Source of the DNA: Achromobacter dolens
GTDB lineage: Bacteria > Pseudomonadota > Gammaproteobacteria > Burkholderiales > Burkholderiaceae_B
Assembly: GCF_902859745.1 (NCBI RefSeq)
Contig: NZ_CADIJW010000006.1
Location: 1 to 64,000 of the forward strand
Reading direction: 5' to 3'
Length of the DNA stretch: 64,000 bases
Position numbers and translations under genes: made by a program. The notes below the pieces were generated by a model, which made no database searches, had not been told where the DNA came from, and was given only the letters and a program-made list of their open reading frames with translations. Positions 36,935 through 43,763 of the stretch are shown here, in pieces (position 1 is the first letter of the stretch; every line of letters begins with the position of its first letter).

Positions 36935-37894
36935 ATGTCCCAGCAACAGCGTTTCAAGGCTGCCGTGATTCAGGCGGCTTCCATTCCGACAGACAGCATT
37001 GCCAGCGCGCAAAAGGCGGCGTCATTGATCCGTCAGGCGGCGCAGCGGGGAGCGCGGGTGTTGGTGTTTCCCGAAGCCTTCCTGGGAGGGTATCCCAAGG
37101 GAAATTCCTTCGGCGCCCCTATCGGCATGCGCAAGCCCGAAGGCCGCGATGCCTATTCCCGGTATCACAGCCAGGCTATCCGTCTGGACGGCGAGGAAGT
37201 CGCGCTGGTGGCGCAGGCCGCGGCGGACACCGACAGTGTCGTGGTGATGGGCTGCATCGAGGCCGATGGCGGCACACTGTACTGCACGGTGCTGTATTTC
37301 AACGGCCGTGAAGGCCTGGCGGGCAAGCACCGCAAGTTGATGCCCACCGCCGGCGAACGCCTGATCTGGGGGTTCGGCGACGGCTCGACCTTGCCCGTCC
37401 TGGACACTCCGTTCGGCAAGGTCGGCGCCGTCATCTGCTGGGAAAACTACATGCCGATGCTGCGCATGTACATGTACAGCCAGGGCGTGGCGCTGTACTG
37501 CGCCCCGACCGCGGATGATCGCGATTCCTGGATTCCCAGCATGCGCCACATCGCACTGGAGGGGCGCTGCTATGTCCTGACCGCATGCCAGCACCTGCGT
37601 CGCAACGCTTATCCCGAGGACTTCGAGTGTGCGCTGGGCGACGCGCCCGACACCGTGCTGATGCGTGGCGGCAGCGCCATCATCGATCCTCTGGGCGAAG
37701 TGGTGGCGGGGCCGGATTTCGATGCCGAGACCATCCTGTACGCCGACATCGATCCCAATCAGATCCTGCGCGGCAAATACGACTTCGACGTGGCGGGCCA
37801 TTACGCGCGTCCCGACGTGTTCCAGTTGCATGTCGATGTCGGCGAAAAGCGTGCGGTTTCCAGTCATTGCGCCGTTCGCCAACAGGAGGCCTGA
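36935..37894 (+). CDS. Nitrilase
   Basis: 319 aa. The catalytic triad is visible: Glu47 in VFPEAFLGGYPKG, Lys134 in KHRKLMPTAGER, and the nucleophile Cys168 in GAVICWENYMP. The Cys-Trp-Glu-Asn context is that of true nitrilases (nitrile to acid plus ammonia) rather than amidases. Its neighbours, an MHS symporter upstream and a flavin-reductase-like protein 3 nt downstream, form an IclR-controlled operon. Arylaliphatic or aliphatic nitriles are both possible. RBS AAGGAA precedes the ATG. Confidence 0.93.
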   Translation: MSQQQRFKAAVIQAASIPTDSIASAQKAASLIRQAAQRGARVLVFPEAFLGGYPKGNSFGAPIGMRKPEGRDAYSRYHSQAIRLDGEEVALVAQAAADTDSVVVMGCIEADGGTLYCTVLYFNGREGLAGKHRKLMPTAGERLIWGFGDGSTLPVLDTPFGKVGAVICWENYMPMLRMYMYSQGVALYCAPTADDRDSWIPSMRHIALEGRCYVLTACQHLRRNAYPEDFECALGDAPDTVLMRGGSAIIDPLGEVVAGPDFDAETILYADIDPNQILRGKYDFDVAGHYARPDVFQLHVDVGEKRAVSSHCAVRQQEA

Positions 37895-37897
37895 TTC

Positions 37898-38512
37898 ATG
37901 CATTTCGACTTCAGCGCGCTGCCGGCGCAGACGGTCTATAACGTGCTGACATCCACCGTCACCCCGCGCCCGATCGCCTGGTTGACGACGCTGTCCGGCC
38001 AGGGAGTGGTAAACGCGGCGCCATTCAGCTTCTTCAATGTCATGGGCCATCAGCCGCCGACCGTCGCGATCGGCTTGATGCGTCATTCCAGCGGTGAACT
38101 GAAGGACTCCAGCGCCAACATCATCGAAAACGGCGAGTTCGTGGTGAACCTTGTGCCCGAGCCGCTGATCGAGCAGATGAATCAGACTTGCGCGGACTAT
38201 CCGGCCGACGTCGATGAGCTGGCCGCGGCCGGGCTGACGGCCAGGCCCGCGCGAAGCGTGGCGCCTCCCTTGATAGACGGCTGCCCGGTGGCGCTCGAAT
38301 GCATCAGTCAGGCAACGATCGTCACGGGGCCTCGCCAGCTGGTGGTGATTGGCCGGGTGTTGGGTGCTCATGTGTCCGATGCCTATGTGCTGGACGCACA
38401 GCGAGGGCACGTGGATACCCCGGCGATGGGGCTGGTCGCGCGCATGCATGGCGGCGGCTGGTACGCTCGTAGTACTGACCGCTTTCAGTTGACGCGGCCG
38501 TCCTCTCCTTGA
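37898..38512 (+). CDS. Flavin reductase-like / flavoprotein oxygenase (DIM6/NTAB family)
   Basis: 204 aa. FMN-binding split-barrel signature: VTPRPIAWLTTLSGQGVVNA followed by APFSFFNVMGHQPPTVAIG; later NGEFVVNLVPEPLIEQMNQT. AGGAGG lies at 37884-37889 inside the end of the nitrilase gene, with a 3-nt gap, so translation is coupled. The role beside a nitrilase is unclear: it could provide reduced flavin to an unlinked oxygenase or act directly on the acid product. Confidence 0.85.
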   Translation: MHFDFSALPAQTVYNVLTSTVTPRPIAWLTTLSGQGVVNAAPFSFFNVMGHQPPTVAIGLMRHSSGELKDSSANIIENGEFVVNLVPEPLIEQMNQTCADYPADVDELAAAGLTARPARSVAPPLIDGCPVALECISQATIVTGPRQLVVIGRVLGAHVSDAYVLDAQRGHVDTPAMGLVARMHGGGWYARSTDRFQLTRPSSP

Positions 38513-38562
38513 TTGGCTCCGCGGAACCTGCGGGTCAGGCAAACCCATGCGTCGGGCTGGCG

Positions 38563-40239
38563 CTACCTGAAAAACACCGATTCGATCCTGTTCCGGCCGC
38601 GTTGCTTGGCGTAATACAGCGCGCGATCGCTGCGGCTGAGCGCCAGTTCCGCGTCGTCGTCGTGCGTATGCAGCGCGGAAATGCCGATGCTGACCGTCAG
38701 CGGAATGCGCTGTCCGCCCGTCAGATAGGGCGTATCCGCGATGCGGCGCTGTACGTCGTGGGCGAACAGGTGCGCGCTTTCGATGTCGGTGTCCGGCAGC
38801 ACGACGGCGAATTCCTCGCCGCCAATACGGCCCACCAGGTCGATCTCGCGCAACTGGGCACGCAGCATGCGGGCGAAGTGCTGCAGCACGCCGTCGCCGA
38901 TGGCGTGGCCCCAGGTGTCGTTGATGTGCTTGAAGTGGTCCAGGTCGCACATGAGCACCGCCGAACCGTGGCCGCCGTCGCTCTTGATACGCGCAAGCTC
39001 CGCGGCGATGCGCGACATGAAATGGCGGCGGTTCGGCAGGCTGGTCAGCGCGTCGGTGGCGGCGAGTTCGCGCAATTCCAGTTCAGCGCGCTTGCGGTCG
39101 GTGATGTCCGTGACGAAGCCGTGCCAGACCACGCCCCCGCCGGCCTCGCGGCTCGGGCTGGCGTCGCCCAGCCGCCACCGCACCCCCTGTCGCGGCAGGC
39201 AAACGCGGAACTCCAGGTGCCAGCGCGTGAGCGCGGCGGTCGCCTGCTGCAGCGATGCCCGGTAGGCGGGCAGGTCCTCGGGATGGACGCGCTGTTCGAT
39301 CGCGGTGGCGCTGGCGCGCACGTCGTCGGCGGTCAGCTCGAACATGTCGCGGATGCCGGCGCTGACATACGAGAACCTCGCGCCGCCCTCGGTCACGGCC
39401 TGGCACTGAAAGACCAGGCCGGGCACGGCGTCGGTGAGGTTGACGACCAGGTCCGCCGTGAGCTTGAGCCGTTCCGCCAGGGCGCGCACCGCGCTGATGT
39501 CGGTGGTGGTGCCCATCATGCGCAGCGCCTTGCCGGCCTCGTCGCGACTGACCACCTTGCCCCGGCTGCAGATCCACTTGTAGCTGCCATCCTTGCAGCG
39601 GATGCGGTGCTCGACCTCGTAGCTTTCGGTCTTGCCGTCGAAATGGTCCTGCATGGCGGCTTGCACGAAACCCAGGTCGTCCGGGTGCAGGCGCTGGTAG
39701 GCGTCTTCGATGCGGGTCGTGAGTTCGGACTCGGAATAGCCCAGCAAGGCCTTCCAGCCGGGCGAATAGGTGATCTCGCCGGTCACCACGTTGCGGTCCC
39801 ACACTCCCGTGCCGCTACCGGCGATGGCCAGCGACAACTTCCTGGCTTCCTCCCGCCAGGCGATTTCGTCGGCGCGCTCGCGCGATGGGGGGGCGATAGC
39901 GGTCGCCGCGAGGTCCGCCAGGTCTTGCAGGGTCCGGCTGTCTTCATCCGTGAAAGCGCGTGCCTGTCCGTGCAGCAGGCGCACGCTACCCAGCAGGCGT
40001 CCGTCGGCGGCTCGGATAGGGGATTGCATGGACCATGGCTGCGGCGAAGCGGGGGGCGTGCCGGCCATCGCCTCGCATGCGCCCGCGGCGTCGGCGCGGG
40101 CAACGATCGCCGTGTCGACATTGAACAGTCGCCGCGCCAGGCGCGCCAGCCGCTCCAGGGCGCCGTCGGACCCGCCATGGCCGCTGCCCACGCCCTCGCC
40201 AGGAGGTCGGGTTGGAGGCGGATCGCCGATAACGGGCAT
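38563..40239 (-). CDS. GAF-PAS-PAS-GGDEF diguanylate cyclase
   Basis: 558 aa, soluble. The N-terminal 150 residues resemble a GAF domain (AAGACEAMAG, SVRLLHGQARAFTDED), followed by two PAS domains (about 155-280, with the EVEHRIRCKDGSYKWI PAC segment; and about 290-410). The C-terminal cyclase domain has the active-site motif GGEEF and an intact inhibitory site REID five residues upstream. It should make cyclic di-GMP in response to a sensed signal and be subject to product inhibition. No EAL domain. Confidence 0.92.
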   Translation of the reverse strand: MPVIGDPPPTRPPGEGVGSGHGGSDGALERLARLARRLFNVDTAIVARADAAGACEAMAGTPPASPQPWSMQSPIRAADGRLLGSVRLLHGQARAFTDEDSRTLQDLADLAATAIAPPSRERADEIAWREEARKLSLAIAGSGTGVWDRNVVTGEITYSPGWKALLGYSESELTTRIEDAYQRLHPDDLGFVQAAMQDHFDGKTESYEVEHRIRCKDGSYKWICSRGKVVSRDEAGKALRMMGTTTDISAVRALAERLKLTADLVVNLTDAVPGLVFQCQAVTEGGARFSYVSAGIRDMFELTADDVRASATAIEQRVHPEDLPAYRASLQQATAALTRWHLEFRVCLPRQGVRWRLGDASPSREAGGGVVWHGFVTDITDRKRAELELRELAATDALTSLPNRRHFMSRIAAELARIKSDGGHGSAVLMCDLDHFKHINDTWGHAIGDGVLQHFARMLRAQLREIDLVGRIGGEEFAVVLPDTDIESAHLFAHDVQRRIADTPYLTGGQRIPLTVSIGISALHTHDDDAELALSRSDRALYYAKQRGRNRIESVFFR

Positions 40240-40422
40240 TTCAGGACCTGATCAATACGGGGTTCGGCGGTACAGCCGGGACGCGGGTGCCCGATATTCT
40301 GTCACGTTCCTCGCGAAAATTGCATCACTTTGGCAGTGATTCGGGGCGCGTCATGAGACTTTCTGGCCGAGACTACCCGGCCGAGGCGCGCTGGCGCGTC
40401 AACGCCGATCCGGCCTCCCAGT

Positions 40423-40543
40423 GCATTTGCCCATGCTTTCCGGCATTGAAATTCTGGATTGCCAGGACGATCTCCGCCTGAGAATTCATCACAAACGGCC
40501 TCGATCGGCGTGAAAGTACGGACCGGAGACCGTTCTGGCTTCG
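40423..40543 (-). pseudogene. Remnant of a pirin-like gene (C-terminal end plus an internal piece)
   Basis: 40423-40500 matches the last 26 codons of the intact pirin gene at 49822-49899 with about 88% identity (both contain CGACGATCTCCGCCTG), but the stop codon is changed to Trp. Directly next to it, 40501-40543 matches pirin positions 50140-50181 (TCGATCGGCGTGAA). About 240 bp between the two parts is missing, so the copy is internally deleted and cannot encode the protein. Confidence 0.8.
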
Positions 40544-40878
40544 ATTCCGTTAGCCCTGTTCCCGCCGAAATTCTCGACGCACATGCTGATCGAAGACGCG
40601 TTCAAGGCCGCCAATGTGCAATTGCCGATAGCGGCGGAAACGGATAGCACGGAGTCGCTCCTGGCGGTCTCCGGGGATGGGCAGCTTGGGACATCGTTCC
40701 TGAAACGGCGGCGACGGGCTTCGGGCGCGGCAATTTCGTCCCTATCACGCAGCCGGAATTGTTTCGACAACTCCGCTTGCCGTGGCCGAAGGGAGCAGGG
40801 GGGACTCGCGCCGCGACGACTTTCGCCTGGATGCTCAAGGAGATATCCATGGCAGTGAGAAAGGGCCAGAACGTGTGA
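40544..40878 (+). pseudogene. Remnant of a LysR-family regulator (C-terminal half, frameshifted)
   Basis: Reading from 40544 gives IPLALFPPKFSTHMLIEDAF and then AAETDSTESLLAV, typical of the LysR effector domain. After a frameshift near 40672 the sequence continues in another frame with DIVPETAATGFGRGNFVPI, RQLRLPWPKGAGGTRAATTF and MLKEISMAV up to a TGA at 40876-40878, the usual LysR C-terminal pattern. The helix-turn-helix half is absent. Its left end abuts the pirin remnant. The rest of the gap 40240-40920 shows no other feature. Confidence 0.72.
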
Positions 40879-40920
40879 GCGTGGACGGATTGTTGCCCTG
40901 GTCGCCGACACGGATGCTGT

Positions 40921-42453
40921 TTAGAACCGCCTCTCCAGCATCAGGCTGACCTCGGTCCGGTCCCGCGCATACATGGGCAGATTGCTGGTGATCTTGAGGT
41001 AACTGAGGTTCAGCTTCGGCTCCATCCCGGCTATCTTGAGGTCCGGCCTCCAGACCGAGGCGTCCACGCGCAGTTCATGATCGCGCCGCCGCTGGTTCAG
41101 GAACAGGGCGTAGGGCGCCTCATACGCCTGGCGGCCATAGCGGGCGCTCAAGCGCGTGCCCAACATTTGCCCAAAGGTCTTGACCACGCCCAGCTGCGCC
41201 CAGGGAAAGCGATAGGTGTATTCGCCCGCCGCCACCGCCTCGCGCTGCAGCCCGACGCTGGCGTAAGCCAACAGCGCTGGCGAGAACACGCGGATGGCCG
41301 TCAGCGACAGCACGTCCAGATGGCCGTCATAGGCGGCATAGGCCCGATCGTCATAGCCGCGCTTGAGCCACAGCCAGGCCCCCATCAACTGCCACCCCGG
41401 CGTTGGCCGCCACCCGTACTCCAGGCTCAAGCCGCGGTTGTGGCTATAGCGCCGGCTGCCCATCCAGCTGCGGCCCGCCTGGGGCGTCGCGGCAAACCAG
41501 CGCGTGGCATCCTGCCACTTGTAGCCGCCGCGCAAGGTCAGGGAGCGGTCGCTGTAGTCGCGTTGCACGCGATACGCGGTGCCGTCGATATCCGCGCCCA
41601 GCGTGTAGTAGTGATGCCCGCCGAGATTGCGTTCGACATTGGCGCTGCTGCTGTATTTCAACCCCCAATCCGCCTTGGGCAACGCGTCGCGGCCCTTCGC
41701 GAACGGCACCCATACGGGACCTTGCCGTGTCGCGACCGGCAGGTACAGCATTGGGTCGCGGTTGGCCGAATTGACGTTGTTGCTGTAGACCGTGCCCGCG
41801 CCCAGGCGGAAATTCCAGCGGCGCTGCTGCGCCAATGCCTGACGGTAACGCATGACGCTGCGCTGCGCCGCCGGCTCCAGCGACCCCAGCCGCAGGTCGG
41901 CCAGCTCGGCGTCGGACTGCGCGAATTGGCGATCCTCCATCAGCATGGTGGCCAGTTCCAGCCGTACGTAGCCCAGGTCGGGATGCTGCGCCACCAGTTG
42001 GCGGTACAACGCGATGGCCTCGGCCAGCCGCCCGTCGTGGCGCAGCAGCGCGCCATGCACGTAGTCGCGCAGGATCGGATCGACGCCGGCCATCCAGGGG
42101 TAGAAGCGCATCACCCGACGCAGGGTGCTCCAGTCCTCTTGCAACATCGCCTGGTTGAGGATGCGTTCGGTCAGCTTGAGGTCGTCGGCCAGGTCCTGGT
42201 CGGTCAGTTCGACGGGGGGCTGGGCTGGTTGGGTGGGCTGGCGGTGCGTGATGGCGGGCGTGGGGCGAGGGGGAGGGGGGAGCGTCGGGGTGTCCGGCTC
42301 CAGGGGGCGGACGGGAGCGGGCAGGACGGCGGGTGACGGCGTGGCGGGTTGGGCCTGGAGCGTAAGCGGGTAGCCCGTGACCAACAGGCTGATGACGATT
42401 GCCGTGAACAGTGAATGACGGCGAGAGGGGTTGGACCAGAGAGGGTGCGGCAC
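40921..42453 (-). CDS. Slam-type surface (lipo)protein assembly modulator, type XI secretion outer-membrane translocon
   Basis: 510 aa from the GTG at 42453. A signal peptide (HSLFTAIVISLLVTGYPLTL, cleavage near LQAQP) leads into a Pro-rich linker, a helical TPR-like periplasmic domain (about 90-210: LRRVMRFYPWMAGVDPILRD, RLAEAIALYRQLVAQHPDLG) and a beta-barrel ending in LMLERRF. This is the Slam (DUF560) architecture, which moves hemophilin-like or lipoprotein clients across the outer membrane. The hemophilin-like gene directly upstream is the natural client. A longer reading frame starts at TTG 42486, but that codon overlaps a terminator U-tract. Confidence 0.86.
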   Translation of the reverse strand: MPHPLWSNPSRRHSLFTAIVISLLVTGYPLTLQAQPATPSPAVLPAPVRPLEPDTPTLPPPPRPTPAITHRQPTQPAQPPVELTDQDLADDLKLTERILNQAMLQEDWSTLRRVMRFYPWMAGVDPILRDYVHGALLRHDGRLAEAIALYRQLVAQHPDLGYVRLELATMLMEDRQFAQSDAELADLRLGSLEPAAQRSVMRYRQALAQQRRWNFRLGAGTVYSNNVNSANRDPMLYLPVATRQGPVWVPFAKGRDALPKADWGLKYSSSANVERNLGGHHYYTLGADIDGTAYRVQRDYSDRSLTLRGGYKWQDATRWFAATPQAGRSWMGSRRYSHNRGLSLEYGWRPTPGWQLMGAWLWLKRGYDDRAYAAYDGHLDVLSLTAIRVFSPALLAYASVGLQREAVAAGEYTYRFPWAQLGVVKTFGQMLGTRLSARYGRQAYEAPYALFLNQRRRDHELRVDASVWRPDLKIAGMEPKLNLSYLKITSNLPMYARDRTEVSLMLERRF

Positions 42454-42484
42454 GGGTCTTCCGGATGCGGCGGCTTGAATAGGC

Positions 42485-42514
42485 AAAAGGACTGCAGGGG
42501 AATCCCTGCAGTCC
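42485..42514 (-). terminator. Intrinsic terminator/attenuator between the hemophilin-like gene and Slam
   Basis: On the minus strand GGACTGCAGGG and CCCTGCAGTCC form a perfect 11-bp stem (42514-42504 with 42499-42489) with a 4-nt loop, followed by TTTT at 42488-42485. It lies 110 nt past the hemophilin-like stop and about 30 nt before the Slam start, so it may lower Slam expression relative to its client. Confidence 0.82.
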
Positions 42515-42623
42515 GTGATGGGAGCGATCGCAATTCAATGGCGGCCAATATCAAATAGCAGTCCGATTTGGGTCGCTATCTATTTGATGTTGAAGAGATA
42601 TTGCTCCGACCTTCTGGTAGCGA

Positions 42624-43514
42624 TTACTGTTTTGCGCCGATGACCGCGACGGAGCCGACGCGGTCAGGCAGACCGTTGATGGCGCCTGCGATTTCCGCGC
42701 CGTTGGGGCCAAAGAGCGTCAGGTCATATTCCGGTTTCGCTACGAGACCACCGATTTCCTTCCACGCGTCGGGATTGCTGACGTCGTTCGTGGTGATAGT
42801 CACGTCTCCGGCGAAGACCAGACCGTTGCCGGTCGCATCCAAAGCCGTCGGATCCAGCTTGCCGTTATTGATGTTGAAGACAATGTCCTTGCCGGTCGAG
42901 GATATCTTGGCAGGAATCTTGATCTCGTCCAACGAGAATGACCCCTGGCCCGTGGCGGAGCTGGGGCCCGTTACCGTGACCTGGTAATCGAACATGCCAC
43001 GCGGGAAGTTCGAGAAGGTCACACCGGCGTAGTTGTAGGTGCCATTTACCAGCGTATCCGGCGCGGTCTGCTCGCCGACGATGCTCTTGACGAAGTGGCG
43101 GCCCACTGTGCCACGTGCAAGGTTGACCACCGCCGCCGAGTAGTTCTGGCGGTAGACGCGGTATACCACCGGAGACTTGACGCCGGCGGCCGCGGAATTG
43201 TCATTGGAGGTCAGGCTCAGATCATCGTTGCGACCTGTGCCTGCGGGGCCGTTCTTGCCGTACAGGGTGAAGGCTTGCAGGGAGTTCAGATCGAATACGT
43301 TGGAAATGCCTGTGCTGGCCTGAGTCGGAACGGCCGCGGAAGTGGAGGGACCGTAGGTCTGACCGTTGTAATTGAACGAGCCCTGGTAAACGACATTTGC
43401 TTGTTCTTCCAGGTTGCTGGGTTGGTCGAGGTCCAATTGGTTCCAGCCTGCGGAGGCGACGCCGGCGGATCCGGTCATCAGCAAGGCGGCGGAAAGTGAG
43501 GCGAGTTTGCGCAT
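42624..43514 (-). CDS. Hemophilin-like secreted protein, probable Slam client
   Basis: 296 aa. The N-terminus MRKLASLSAALLMTGSAGVA with cleavage after ASA is a signal peptide without a lipobox Cys, so the protein is soluble rather than a surface lipoprotein. The C-terminal 100 residues look like the small beta-barrel handle of Slam-dependent proteins: FSLDEIKIPAKISSTGKDIV and ending YDLTLFGPNGAEIAGAING with the final IGAKQ, close to the FGPxAxExGG...GAKR ending of transferrin-binding-protein-like and hemophilin C-domains. The middle part (about 25-190) would be the ligand-binding domain. AAGGA precedes the ATG. Heme as ligand is inferred from the family. Confidence 0.78.
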   Translation of the reverse strand: MRKLASLSAALLMTGSAGVASAGWNQLDLDQPSNLEEQANVVYQGSFNYNGQTYGPSTSAAVPTQASTGISNVFDLNSLQAFTLYGKNGPAGTGRNDDLSLTSNDNSAAAGVKSPVVYRVYRQNYSAAVVNLARGTVGRHFVKSIVGEQTAPDTLVNGTYNYAGVTFSNFPRGMFDYQVTVTGPSSATGQGSFSLDEIKIPAKISSTGKDIVFNINNGKLDPTALDATGNGLVFAGDVTITTNDVSNPDAWKEIGGLVAKPEYDLTLFGPNGAEIAGAINGLPDRVGSVAVIGAKQ

Positions 43515-43648
43515 GGTCGTGTCCTTGAAAAGGGATGATGAACGATCCCCAGTGGCAACAAGGGTTGATTTTTGGGGACCTGGGTGAACCCGGCAGCCAG
43601 CGTTGTCGCCAGGACTGCGACCTGATCGGCTAGGATCCACACATCTAG

Positions 43649-43677
43649 GAGGACACGCGACCAGTGGTGAAAGTGCA
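43649..43677 (-). promoter_or_regulatory. Shared 29-nt motif upstream of the hemophilin-like gene (candidate ECF promoter)
   Basis: On the minus strand TGCACTTTC, 7 variable nt, GTCGCGTGTCCTC. An identical-core copy lies at 46619-46647 upstream of the receptor gene, with the same 7-nt spacer. The motif ends about 135 nt before the hemophilin-like start. The local FecI-like sigma factor is the best candidate reader. Confidence 0.65.
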
Positions 43678-43763
43678 CGCCGTGTGCCAAACCCATGCAG
43701 CCTTTCGTCCGATTCGGTTATATGCGGCAGAGGACGGCTGCGCGTCGGATGATCCGGATACCT

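Noticed and set aside
42454-42486. TTG start extending the Slam protein by 11 residues
   Set aside because: The codon overlaps the U-tract of a strong terminator and has no ribosome site; GTG 42453 gives a normal signal peptide.
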